Shown: positions 1-6,930, counted from the stretch's first letter. The stretch: DNA of 15,706 nt from CAYFYJ01 sp964347415 (GCA_964347415.1 CAYFYJ010000021.1:1-15706), one strand, 5' to 3'. Numbers and translations are program-made. Notes: generated from the sequence alone by a model not told the origin.

Positions 1-753
1 AGCAACTGTAATAATATTGGATTATATCATTGTTCTGGCCTTTGTTGCGTATTTGCAAATCCCTCTACTTGTGATAGTAGGACCGGTTGTGAATGGGTAA
101 GCAACGACCAATGCGATGGCACTCCTTCACCATGTTCATCTTATACTTCTCAATCTAGTTGTGAAACAGCAGGATGTAGTTGGTCAGGAGTAACCACATC
201 ACCTATTCCACCTAGTGGAGGTTGTCCAACCCTGTTCGTTTATGACGGGAAAGACTATGTCAAAGAAAGAAAATCCAGGATTCATTCTGAAGAAGGTGTT
301 GATACAGTAGATGAAATTATATTGAAGACGATGCCCATTGCTGAAGGGGGAATATATTTCTTGTCGTTGAAAGAGACAACATTACCAGAACATTCTTACA
401 TCGATAGCGTCAGACTATTTGTTGGCGGTGAAGAAGTGGAATTTATATCAGCATGGCATTCGAGATACGGTGATGTTACTTCCATCCTTAAGGAGAGTGA
501 TGACATAAGGACTGACACTAAAGTCTTTGACGAGATTGAATTGAAGTTCCTTGCTCCTGAACTAGAAGGTGAGTTCTTGTTCGAGATTGAAGGATACAAC
601 CCAGCGGGTGAGATTTTAGGTCGTTTTTGGTGGGGAGGACCACCCCTTCGTATTAAAATCGATGTAGCTCAATTAGTACCAATAGCTATCATAGCCGCAT
701 TGGCGATAATAGTGGTGGTATTTGCTGTAATGAAGTTTTTTGCTAAGAAATAA
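1..753 (+). CDS. Cysteine-rich surface protein, C-terminally membrane-anchored (5' end outside window)
   Basis: The frame is open from base 1 to the TAA at 751-753, so this is the last 250 residues of a larger protein. A TTG at 322 is in frame, but the open frame continues well upstream and encodes structured sequence, so 322 is not the start. Residues 1-75 contain 11 cysteines and two copies of a [ST]-C-x(3-4)-G-C-x-W module (C24/C30/W32 and C54/C59/W61) with a C-x-G between them, suggesting small disulfide-bonded extracellular repeats. At residue 75 a CPTLFVYDGKDYV motif starts a predicted beta-rich domain that includes EHSYIDSVRL; similar motif pairs occur in secreted proteins. Residues about 225-245 form one hydrophobic helix followed by KFFAKK, a typical tail anchor with the bulk outside the cell. 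The 3' end converges with the Pus10 gene 9 nt away. Adhesin or envelope role is inferred; no specific family is claimed. Confidence 0.8.
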   Translation, partial: SNCNNIGLYHCSGLCCVFANPSTCDSRTGCEWVSNDQCDGTPSPCSSYTSQSSCETAGCSWSGVTTSPIPPSGGCPTLFVYDGKDYVKERKSRIHSEEGVDTVDEIILKTMPIAEGGIYFLSLKETTLPEHSYIDSVRLFVGGEEVEFISAWHSRYGDVTSILKESDDIRTDTKVFDEIELKFLAPELEGEFLFEIEGYNPAGEILGRFWWGGPPLRIKIDVAQLVPIAIIAALAIIVVVFAVMKFFAKK

Positions 754-762
754 TTATATTAT

Positions 763-1980
763 TTAACTGCTATGTACTTTTATAACATCTAATTCAATCT
801 TTTTAACTTTATTGTCTAGTAAACTTGAAACACTTGGTTCTGTCCTATCTCCATCCCCAGTAATCAATTCTTTTATATACAAACCGGATTGGGTTTTTAT
901 CTTTAATTCGATTTTTCTTTTATTTAAAATCTTATATTTTATTTCTTTCACTTTTCTCCTTCTTGTCTTGTCTGGTCTTCTTCTCAACACACGAACTGGG
1001 GTTCTTTGTGATATTACTGCATTTCTCAATTTACTGATATTTTTTAAATTTTGGATTTGTTTTTCAAAACTTACTACTGCCTTGTATGTTTTATCATAAT
1101 CAGCAAACTTTATTTTTCTGACGATGTTTTTATCTACTATTTTTAAACTCTTCACTTTGACTTTTTTTGATTTGTTGATTCCTTTCAAAATTTTATTCAA
1201 ATCAATCTTTCTTTTAATCGGTCTGATTGATTCTATAACAAAAGGCCTCCAACCCAGACACCTAACGTTAATATCTTCCCTTCCACTGCCATGAAAACTC
1301 GAAATCTTAGACTTAGTTTGTTTTAACAAAGATTTTTCGATTATTTCTTGAACAGAAGTTTTGAATATCTTTCTCTTCCATTTTGTCTGTGGTATGTTCC
1401 TTATCAATTTCTGATATTTTCCATAAACATAGATAGATCTAACATTCAATTCTACTTTATCAGTATTTAGATCAAACTTAACTGTTATATCCGGCACTTT
1501 CCTGTTCATTCTCTTTCCAGTCATCCTTTCAATTTCTTTCCCCAATTCACGATTTATAGCTGTTTTAATCGATTCGCACCATTCTACCCCAATATCACCC
1601 CACAAGTCTTGTTCTCGGTTGATTAATTTAGGAGTGAGTTTACATCCTATCAAGAAAGTTTTGTATTCGTACTTCTCCAATTCTTTAATTATCAGTTTTA
1701 CTTTTTTTTTAAGTTCTTTGAAAAGGCTAGAGCAGACGCAACATTTCTTCTTCTTTTTTATTTTCATTTTTTTATTATGGAACTTTATTCCGAAGAAGTT
1801 GGAATTATCAACATTGATTTTCTCTCCAGCATCTATTAGCATGGCAACAAAGTGTCTTAAAATCTTACCTCTCTCTTCGTTATCCAAACCTGACAGAAGT
1901 TGAGCGAATTGTCTACCCAAACAATAGTCACAAACATAACCATTTTTTAAAACTTCAACTAACTTCTCTTTTATTACCAA
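763..1980 (-). CDS. pus10: tRNA pseudouridine synthase Pus10
   Basis: Archaeal Pus10 makes pseudouridine 55, and often 54, in the T-loop of tRNAs. The 405-residue protein shows the family order: an N-terminal zinc module (CDYC at 17-20 with C80-x2-C83), a THUMP-like middle region, and a catalytic domain with GSGREDINVRCLGWRPF from residue 231. The Asp of the GRED motif (D236) is the expected nucleophile; the usual second Asp of 'EDxDVR' is Asn here (N238). Near the C-terminus GLYIKELITGDGDRTEPS matches the conserved end of the family. The start is TTG at 1978-1980; the first in-frame ATG (residue 47) would delete the zinc-binding CDYC. A weak GTGA lies upstream. The protein is very lysine-rich. 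It is transcribed divergently from rhomboid 1, with 55 nt between them. Family assignment is firm by motif reading. Confidence 0.92.
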   Translation of the reverse strand: MVIKEKLVEVLKNGYVCDYCLGRQFAQLLSGLDNEERGKILRHFVAMLIDAGEKINVDNSNFFGIKFHNKKMKIKKKKKCCVCSSLFKELKKKVKLIIKELEKYEYKTFLIGCKLTPKLINREQDLWGDIGVEWCESIKTAINRELGKEIERMTGKRMNRKVPDITVKFDLNTDKVELNVRSIYVYGKYQKLIRNIPQTKWKRKIFKTSVQEIIEKSLLKQTKSKISSFHGSGREDINVRCLGWRPFVIESIRPIKRKIDLNKILKGINKSKKVKVKSLKIVDKNIVRKIKFADYDKTYKAVVSFEKQIQNLKNISKLRNAVISQRTPVRVLRRRPDKTRRRKVKEIKYKILNKRKIELKIKTQSGLYIKELITGDGDRTEPSVSSLLDNKVKKIELDVIKVHSS

Positions 1981-2002
1981 TTAAATCACATCGTAATTAT
2001 TA

Positions 2003-2013
2003 TTATAAAATTT
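2003..2013. promoter_or_regulatory. TATA-like element between divergent Pus10 and rhomboid 1 genes
   Basis: The 55-nt divergent gap holds an AT-only core (ttataaaattt) that could serve as a TATA box on either strand. Rhomboid 1 also has a Shine-Dalgarno-like gagga at 2025-2029, seven bases before its ATG. Which strand the box serves is not resolvable by eye. Confidence 0.4.
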
Positions 2014-2035
2014 AAAGTATTATAGAGGAATAAAA

Positions 2036-2734
2036 ATGGAATACGAATGGCCGTACGTTAGTTTTATCATCATAACTTTAAATCTGGCAGTATTTTTATT
2101 CACAGTAGATTTCAGTGTTTTTGATATTGGAAGCATGTATATGTTTCCAGTTTTTGATAATTTTGTGCAGGCATTTGGTCTAGCGCCTCAAGACCTCTAT
2201 TCTAAACCTTACACGTTGATAACCCATATGTTTGTCCATGCCGACTTAATGCATTTTTACGGTAATATCTTCATGCTGGCGATAATAGGTATGGTGGTCG
2301 AACCCAGGGTAGGTTCCGTTAAATTTTTCTTATTCTATCTACTTTCTGGTCTCTGTGCAATACCATTCGGGTTCTTGATGGAGTTCATGGCAGGGACTGC
2401 TGTCATTCTCATTGGTGCCTCAGGCGCGATATTCGGTACGATGTTTCTTGCCGGAGCTATAGCTGGTTGGGAACAAATATGGGGGATCCTGATACCCGTT
2501 CTCAACATAATCATCGCGCCGATTAATGTTTTTACTTTAAAGAACATTAAAGTCCCAATGTTCGTTGCAATTCTATTCTATTTTCTGATGAACTTGGTCT
2601 TGATGTTAGTCAATCTCCCATATAGTATAGGAGAACTGGCACATTTCGGTGGGGTTTTTGGAGGAATATTAGCATTTATTTTTGTTCTACCCGAGGAGTT
2701 AAAAAAAGGGAAAACATCTGAAGTAAACATCTAA
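2036..2734 (+). CDS. Rhomboid family intramembrane serine protease (copy 1)
   Basis: Rhomboids cleave membrane proteins within or near their transmembrane segment. This 232-residue protein has at least six hydrophobic segments and the full catalytic signature: GASGAIFG with nucleophile S129, AHFGG with H203 as partner, and H68-x4-H73-x3-N77 (HADLMHFYGN) supplying the oxyanion-hole Asn. It should therefore be active. The 40 residues between the Ser helix and the His helix include an extra hydrophobic stretch (IWGILIPVLNIIIAPINVF). The C-terminus is a short lysine-containing tail in the cytosol. ATG with gagga seven bases upstream supports the start. Its stop overlaps the SRP54 stop on the opposite strand by 4 nt. 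Substrates cannot be read from sequence; the tail-anchored surface protein at 1-753 is a possible but unproven one. Confidence 0.92.
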   Translation: MEYEWPYVSFIIITLNLAVFLFTVDFSVFDIGSMYMFPVFDNFVQAFGLAPQDLYSKPYTLITHMFVHADLMHFYGNIFMLAIIGMVVEPRVGSVKFFLFYLLSGLCAIPFGFLMEFMAGTAVILIGASGAIFGTMFLAGAIAGWEQIWGILIPVLNIIIAPINVFTLKNIKVPMFVAILFYFLMNLVLMLVNLPYSIGELAHFGGVFGGILAFIFVLPEELKKGKTSEVNI

Positions 2735-4050
2735 AACTTTAACCCAAACTTTTTAGCTATTTGTTTCAAAGCCCCCCTTTTCATTCCCTTGACTCCACCC
2801 ATTTTTTTCATCAATTTCTTTGTTTGTTTGTACTGTTTGATTAAATCTCTCACATCTTTTTGACTCGTTCCAGAACCTTTGGCAATCCTCTTGATCCTAC
2901 TACTGTGTATTAAATCAGCATTTTTCTTTTCTTCAGGAGTCATGCTATCGATGATGTACTTATACTTCTTCATCTTCTCTTCCTGGACAACCAACATATC
3001 TTCTGGTACGGCATGACCCAGTCCAGGAATCATATCCATGACATTACTCAAGGGTCCCATCTTCTGCATGCCACCTATCTGTTCGTAGAAATCTTGTAGG
3101 GTGAACCTTCCAGATAGAAACTTTTCAACATCTTCTTCTTTAAGCTCAGATTCTTTCGCCTTTTCTAGAAGAGCCTGTAAATCTCCCATACCTAAAAGTC
3201 TAGACACAAAACGTACGGGATCATATACCTCAAGGTTTTCTAGTTTTTCGCCAGTTCCTATGAACTTTACTTTCGCTCCAGTCGTGGAACAAGCTGACAG
3301 AGCCCCACCACCTTTGGCTGTACCATCCATCTTAGTTATGATGACACCGGTTATACCGACTAGTTTATTGAACTCTTCTGCTTGCTTTCCACCAATTCTT
3401 CCAATATCAGCAGGAATCACTAATAGAACTTCATCGGGTTGACATAACTTACCCATTTTTTTCAATTCTTCTGCGAGTTCTTTATCCAGAGCATCTCGAC
3501 CAGCAGTATCGATAATAATCGTGTCATATTTTTTAAATTTTCCCAAACCTTCTTTCAAAGCATTGTAAGGACTCTTTTCTTTTGAAACATGAACTGGAAC
3601 ACGAAGCTTATCACCCAACTGACTCAACTGTTCTGGGGCCGCAGGTCTATGATAGTCACAACAAATCATAGCAGGTTTCATACCTTGTTTTTTGAAATAT
3701 TTTGATAATTTTCCAGCTGTAGTAGTTTTTCCTGATCCAAATAATCCTAATAACATGATCCTTTTTTTCTTGACTAAACCTGCCTTTTCTTCACCTAAAA
3801 GTTTTACTAATTCTTCATAAACAACCTTCATGGCTTGCTCCCTGAGGGTTAAACCAGGAGGCATCTTTTCTTTTAAACATCTTCTTCTTATGTTCTCTGA
3901 AAGTTCGTAAACTAACTTGACATCTACATCTGTTTGTAGAAGAATCCGTTGCAGGCCCTTCACTAAATCTTCTACAGCTTCAGCATCCACAGTAGTCCTA
4001 GTCAATATTTTCCTAACTAGGTCACCAATGTTTTTTCCAAAACCCGGCAT
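2731..4050 (-). CDS. srp54: Signal recognition particle GTPase SRP54 (variant G-domain motifs)
   Basis: SRP54 binds signal sequences and SRP RNA and delivers ribosomes to FtsY at the membrane. The 439-residue protein has the complete layout: N domain (1-95), G domain (96-295) and methionine-rich M domain (about 325-439). Visible G motifs are GLFGSGKTT (102-110), DTAGR (181-185) and TKMDGTAKGGG (239-249). The M domain has GGMQKMG and the SRP-RNA binding SRIKRIAKGSG (384-394). Oddities: the P-loop position that is Gln in Ffh/SRP54 is Phe (F104); the usual VIDxxxGQxA is VIPADIGRIGG (211-221), losing the Asp, the Gln and the Ala; and DTYRP is DYHRP (132-136). FtsY ends 8 nt upstream, so the two are very likely co-transcribed. 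Length and domains are intact, so this is a functional variant rather than a pseudogene. Confidence 0.95.
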   Translation of the reverse strand: MPGFGKNIGDLVRKILTRTTVDAEAVEDLVKGLQRILLQTDVDVKLVYELSENIRRRCLKEKMPPGLTLREQAMKVVYEELVKLLGEEKAGLVKKKRIMLLGLFGSGKTTTAGKLSKYFKKQGMKPAMICCDYHRPAAPEQLSQLGDKLRVPVHVSKEKSPYNALKEGLGKFKKYDTIIIDTAGRDALDKELAEELKKMGKLCQPDEVLLVIPADIGRIGGKQAEEFNKLVGITGVIITKMDGTAKGGGALSACSTTGAKVKFIGTGEKLENLEVYDPVRFVSRLLGMGDLQALLEKAKESELKEEDVEKFLSGRFTLQDFYEQIGGMQKMGPLSNVMDMIPGLGHAVPEDMLVVQEEKMKKYKYIIDSMTPEEKKNADLIHSSRIKRIAKGSGTSQKDVRDLIKQYKQTKKLMKKMGGVKGMKRGALKQIAKKFGLKF

Positions 4051-4058
4051 ACAATCAT

Positions 4059-5063
4059 CTAAATTATATTCTCAATGAATTCCTCAGGTTTAAATGTTTT
4101 TATATCCGAGTATTTTTGACCCACACCAAGGAAAAGAATGGGTTTCTTCAATGTATGAGCAACAGAGAGTATACTGCCCCCCTTCTCGTTTACGTCGATT
4201 TTAGTGAACATTACAGCATCCACCCCAACAGCTTCATCGAACATCCTTGCTTGCGGAACGGCATCATTACCGACAAGAGAATCTATCACGAGTATTTTAA
4301 AATCTGGTTTATTGACTCTTATGACTTTCTTTAATTCTTCCATCAAGTTTTTATCAACATGAGTTCTACCGGCAGTATCAGCAAGAACAACATCTATTCC
4401 TTTCGATTCGGCATGTTTTTTTGCATCAAAAATTACTGCTGCAGAGTCGGCCCCATATTTATGTTTTATTACATTTATACCTAGTCTTCTCCCGTGTTCT
4501 TCTAATTGTTCTATACTAGCAGCCCTGAAAGAATCTCCGGCCGCAAGCACACATGAAAAGCCTTTATTCTTCAAATGATTTCCAATCTTTGCAAGGGATG
4601 TGGTTTTTCCAGATCCATTGAAACCCAGGAAAATAAAGAGTGAAGGTTTGTTCCTTTTTACTATCTCTTTTAATTCAAGTCTTGGTACATCAACAATTTC
4701 AAACAAACTATCCCTGAACGCTTTAACTACGATTTCCTTTACCTTACCTCTCTTCACTTCCTTTCCTATTAAGTTTTTCTTCAAATCATCTTTTATTTTT
4801 TCACTAACTTCAAACGCGACATCAGCTTCTAAAAGTGATATCTCTAAATTCTCCAGAACATCTTTCAAATCTTTTTCTGAAATCTTTTTTTCTAGGACTT
4901 TTTTGGTTACTTTTTCAAAAACTTTTTTTACAACACCTTTCTTAACTACTTTCTTTGCTTCTTCCTCTGCTTTAACCTCTCTCTCAACAGGCTTCTTCTT
5001 CTCAACATTTTCGCTTATTTTTTTGACTATCTTTGAGAATTTTTTCTTTAGAAGACCAAACAT
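4059..5063 (-). CDS. ftsY: SRP receptor GTPase FtsY
   Basis: FtsY is the membrane-associated receptor that docks SRP54-ribosome complexes and undergoes reciprocal GTP hydrolysis with SRP54. The 334-residue protein starts with a Lys/Glu-rich segment (1-60, probable lipid contact), then an N domain (about 60-135) and a G domain with GFNGSGKTT (147-155, including the FtsY-typical Asn149), GDSFRAA (176-182), DTAGR (229-233), VIDSLVGNDAVPQA (259-272), TKID (287-290) and the closing GVGQKYSDIKTFKPEEF. All motifs look canonical, in contrast to the SRP54 next to it. The ATG lies 1 nt after the prefoldin stop, which suggests translational coupling. Prefoldin alpha, FtsY and SRP54 in this order are a known archaeal gene neighbourhood. 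Confidence 0.95.
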   Translation of the reverse strand: MFGLLKKKFSKIVKKISENVEKKKPVEREVKAEEEAKKVVKKGVVKKVFEKVTKKVLEKKISEKDLKDVLENLEISLLEADVAFEVSEKIKDDLKKNLIGKEVKRGKVKEIVVKAFRDSLFEIVDVPRLELKEIVKRNKPSLFIFLGFNGSGKTTSLAKIGNHLKNKGFSCVLAAGDSFRAASIEQLEEHGRRLGINVIKHKYGADSAAVIFDAKKHAESKGIDVVLADTAGRTHVDKNLMEELKKVIRVNKPDFKILVIDSLVGNDAVPQARMFDEAVGVDAVMFTKIDVNEKGGSILSVAHTLKKPILFLGVGQKYSDIKTFKPEEFIENII

Positions 5064-5064
5064 T

Positions 5065-5505
5065 TTAACCAGCAGTTAAATCTGATGAAGGTTTTTTAAC
5101 TTCTCTAAGCATGGCTCTGATTTCAGGTTGTAATTTCATTATTTCGTTATTCAAATTAACTAATTCCTTTTCTAACGAGGCTAAACCATTTTCCATGATT
5201 TCCTTCCTTTTCTCAAGAATCTTTTTTGTGTTTTTTACTGAACTTTCTATTGCAGTGTTGGCTCCCAACTCCACGATCAGTTTGTCTACTTTCTTCAACC
5301 CACCTTTAATATGAACACTAGAACCTATCGGTAACAATATATCTTCTCCACCGCTTTTCTCGAGTTCGTCCATCGAATTCAAGGTAGATTCGACCTCGAT
5401 TATCCTAGTTATCAACAGTTCCCTTCTTTTCATCAGAGCATTGGCCTTGTTCTCAAGGATTTGGTATGTTATCAACTTTTTCTGGATATCTTTTTGTTCA
5501 ACCAT
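5065..5505 (-). CDS. pfdA: Prefoldin subunit alpha
   Basis: Prefoldin is a hexamer (two alpha, four beta) that captures unfolded proteins and passes them to the thermosome, which is also encoded in this window. The 146-residue protein has the alpha-subunit design: an N-terminal coiled coil (about 5-50), a beta-hairpin insert with ILLPIGSSVHIKG and the conserved VELGANTAIE, then a second coiled coil (about 90-135) and a short flexible tail. Length is typical of archaeal alpha subunits. It begins with ATG 27 nt after the winged-helix gene and ends 1 nt before the FtsY start, so it sits inside one operon. No strong Shine-Dalgarno is visible (gtgttttt precedes the ATG). The beta subunit is not in the window. 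Confidence 0.93.
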   Translation of the reverse strand: MVEQKDIQKKLITYQILENKANALMKRRELLITRIIEVESTLNSMDELEKSGGEDILLPIGSSVHIKGGLKKVDKLIVELGANTAIESSVKNTKKILEKRKEIMENGLASLEKELVNLNNEIMKLQPEIRAMLREVKKPSSDLTAG

Positions 5506-5532
5506 AAAAACACTTTATTATCAATTAAATAG

Positions 5533-6006
5533 TTAAACCTTTAATTTCAATTCGTCTCTTGCAATGTCTTTCAATAACCTGATCAGGTTTATGACGTTCT
5601 TCCTCTTTATTGCTATAGCTCCAACAGATCTGAATTTACTGCTTGCTCTTATCAAGTGATCGTGTTTTGTTTGGTTGATTCTGATAAACCTATCCTCACC
5701 CGGATACTTGGGTTTGAAGACATCTATCCATAGATTGTCAAACTTACCTTGATTTACTCTCCCAACGAATTTACTGCTTCCACTCCAATAAAATATTTTC
5801 GCCGGTCCCTTTTCATCGTAATTTACTTTCTTTTCCATTAAAAGTTTATCTAGTATTTTTGTTATCGTGTGTCTGTTTAGCTTCAGTTGGTAGGCAATAT
5901 CAGTTATCGTCATTCCCCTTACACTATTTTTTAAGGTAATAATTACTTTCTTCGTGTTTTTTGTATCATATTCAACTTCTTTTGATGTTTCCGCTTCTTT
6001 CATCAT
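5533..6006 (-). CDS. Winged-helix DNA-binding protein, probable transcriptional regulator
   Basis: A 157-residue protein with an N-terminal winged helix (about 18-75): MTITDIAYQLKLNRHTITKI reads as helix-turn-helix and AKIFYW ends the wing strand. The remaining 80 residues (from DNLWIDVFKPKYPGEDRF to the basic C-terminal helix) do not match a ligand domain I can name. It is first in a co-directional run with prefoldin, ftsY and srp54 and has its own promoter, so it may autoregulate this block; that is inference. Two ATGs are adjacent (6004-6006 and 6001-6003). The GAGGTGA Shine-Dalgarno (complement of 6011-6017) is 4 nt from the first and 7 nt from the second, so the second may be the one used, shortening the protein by one residue. 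Confidence 0.75.
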   Translation of the reverse strand: MMKEAETSKEVEYDTKNTKKVIITLKNSVRGMTITDIAYQLKLNRHTITKILDKLLMEKKVNYDEKGPAKIFYWSGSSKFVGRVNQGKFDNLWIDVFKPKYPGEDRFIRINQTKHDHLIRASSKFRSVGAIAIKRKNVINLIRLLKDIARDELKLKV

Positions 6007-6010
6007 GATT

Positions 6011-6017
6011 TCACCTC
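6011..6017 (-). promoter_or_regulatory. Strong Shine-Dalgarno site of the winged-helix gene
   Basis: GAGGTGA on the minus strand, 4 and 7 nt before the two adjacent ATGs. It is among the strongest ribosome-binding sites on the minus strand here and favours the second ATG by spacing. Confidence 0.7.
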
Positions 6018-6040
6018 ACTACCATTTAGAACAGTAATAA

Positions 6041-6049
6041 TATATAAAT
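6041..6049 (-). promoter_or_regulatory. TATA box of the regulator-prefoldin-ftsY-srp54 operon
   Basis: Minus strand reads ATTTATATA. A start about 25 nt downstream would fall near 6018, giving a short leader that just includes the GAGGTGA site. The box lies inside an imperfect inverted repeat (6033-6055; arms AGTAA and TTACT), so a regulator bound there would block TBP. Confidence 0.55.
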
Positions 6050-6163
6050 GTTACTAGATTATAATGTCTATATAAAGATATGTATTATTCAGTCAATATT
6101 TCTTCATTAAATTATAGTGTTGCTGATATCGTTGCCTTACATCCTTTTTAAGTTTTTGTTAAT

Positions 6164-6172
6164 TTTATAAAA
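6164..6172 (+). promoter_or_regulatory. TATA box of the tRNA-Val gene
   Basis: tttataaaa centred about 30 nt upstream of the tRNA 5' end at 6198, the spacing expected for an archaeal tRNA promoter with a very short leader. No coding frame crosses it. Confidence 0.6.
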
Positions 6173-6197
6173 CTGTACGACTCTAAGAATTATTACT

Positions 6198-6269
6198 GGG
6201 TCCATGGTCTATCGGTTAGGACGTCGCCCTTACAAGGCGGAGAGCCCAGTTCAACTCTGGGTGGACCCA
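6198..6269 (+). tRNA. tRNA-Val (anticodon UAC)
   Basis: The sequence folds as a complete cloverleaf: acceptor GGGTCCA with TGGACCC, D-stem GTCT/GGAC, anticodon stem TCGCC/GGCGG around loop CTTACAA (anticodon TAC, reads GUA), four-base variable region AGAG, T-stem CCCAG/CTGGG with loop TTCAACT, discriminator A at 6269. The gene has no intron and encodes no CCA, so nucleotidyltransferase must add it. A 9-bp inverted repeat begins 2 nt after the 3' end. Confidence 0.95.
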
Positions 6270-6271
6270 TA

Positions 6272-6296
6272 TTAAGATTTAAACTTCAAATCTTAA
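6272..6296 (+). repeat. Perfect 9-bp inverted repeat after tRNA-Val
   Basis: Arms TTAAGATTT (6272-6280) and AAATCTTAA (6288-6296) enclose a 7-nt loop. It starts 2 nt after the tRNA 3' end and ends 9 nt before the ATG of the small membrane ORF. There is no T-run after it, so it does not resemble a simple terminator; it could be a 3'-trailer hairpin or a protein-binding site controlling the downstream ORF. Confidence 0.6.
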
Positions 6297-6305
6297 AACA
6301 AAATT

Positions 6306-6446
6306 ATGCCTGATTTATTCCCCGTAAAACTAATATTAGGAGCTGGCAGTATTCTAGTCGTTATCATAGCTTTAGGGTTGTTGTTTTTGATAATTTATGC
6401 TTTCTTCAAGTTTTTATTCAAGAAAAATCTGTTGAAAGCCAACTGA
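6306..6446 (+). CDS. Small single-pass membrane protein, 46 residues (unrecognised)
   Basis: An ATG frame ending in TGA encodes a 46-residue peptide beginning MPDLFPVKLILGAGS. Residues about 8-32 are an unbroken hydrophobic helix (ILVVIIALGLLFLIIYAF lies within it) followed by a basic end, KFLFKKNLLK. This charge pattern predicts one membrane span with the lysines in the cytosol. It lies between tRNA-Val and a coiled-coil gene on the same strand, 51 nt before the latter. No Shine-Dalgarno is visible, so it may be translated from a short leader or depend on the upstream hairpin. I do not recognise a family. The clean hydrophobic-then-basic composition makes a chance ORF less likely, but expression is unproven. 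Confidence 0.6.
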   Translation: MPDLFPVKLILGAGSILVVIIALGLLFLIIYAFFKFLFKKNLLKAN

Positions 6447-6497
6447 CTATACTATCCCCTTAAATCCTTTACCGTTGATAGATAAATCAGTGATATC

Positions 6498-6833
6498 ATG
6501 TTCTGGAGTAGAGATGAAGAAGAAATTTTCAAACCAAAAGAAGAAGTTGATGAAAAAACTGAAGAGCCTGAATTAGAAGAAAAGAAAGAAGTGAGTGAGG
6601 AGTCTATCAATGAAAGATTGGAAAAAATAACCCAACAAGTTAATTTAATAGCCAAATATTTGTCGAATATTTCTGAGAGGGTCGGTAAAGCTATAGATGC
6701 TTCTGTTGCTTATCAAAGAGATTTGGATGATTTAGAGAGAAGGATTAATCTGATAAAATCTAGGATTGAACAATTGGAACATGTTGTTCCTGAAGTCGAG
6801 TTAGAGAAAGTATTGGGAAAGAAAGCGGCTTGA
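6498..6833 (+). CDS. Acidic coiled-coil protein, 111 residues (unrecognised)
   Basis: Residues 1-40 are highly acidic and probably disordered (MFWSRDEEEIF, then runs of Glu and Lys). Residues about 36-100 have heptad-like hydrophobic spacing (INERLEKITQQVNLIAKYLS, later LDDLERRINLIKSRIEQLEH), predicting a long coiled coil or helical hairpin. There are no cysteines, membrane segments or catalytic motifs. The start is ATG with a GTGAT four bases upstream. It may be co-transcribed with the small membrane protein before it; a membrane peptide plus a soluble coiled coil could form a scaffold, which is speculation. Its TGA stop abuts the 3' end of the opposite-strand initiator tRNA with no spacing, so transcription of each gene runs straight into the other. 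Confidence 0.7.
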   Translation: MFWSRDEEEIFKPKEEVDEKTEEPELEEKKEVSEESINERLEKITQQVNLIAKYLSNISERVGKAIDASVAYQRDLDDLERRINLIKSRIEQLEHVVPEVELEKVLGKKAA

Positions 6834-6908
6834 TAGCGAGGGGAAGATTTGAACTTCCGACCTCGGGGTTATGAGCCCCGCGAGCACTCCAGGCTGCTCT
6901 ACCTCGCT
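6834..6908 (-). tRNA. Initiator tRNA-Met (CAU)
   Basis: A 75-nt cloverleaf on the minus strand: acceptor AGCGAGG/CCTCGCT, D-stem GAGC/GCTC, anticodon stem CGGGG/CCCCG around CTCATAA, variable AGGTC, T-stem GGAAG/CTTCC, discriminator A. The A1-U72 pair and three consecutive G-C pairs next to the anticodon loop are the archaeal/eukaryotic initiator marks, separating it from elongator Met and from CAU-bearing tRNA-Ile2. No intron and no encoded CCA. It lies 22 nt downstream of the Orc1/Cdc6 stop on the same strand. Confidence 0.95.
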
Positions 6909-6930
6909 GTGTGTGTAAAAATATTACTTC

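Noticed and set aside
322..753. A 143-codon frame starting at TTG 322 as a complete gene
   Set aside because: The same frame is open back to base 1 and encodes coherent cysteine repeats, so 322 is an internal codon of a truncated larger gene.
3101..5079. Plus-strand Ser/Phe-rich frames within the srp54 and ftsY genes
   Set aside because: They are antisense shadows of Lys/Glu-rich coding sequence.
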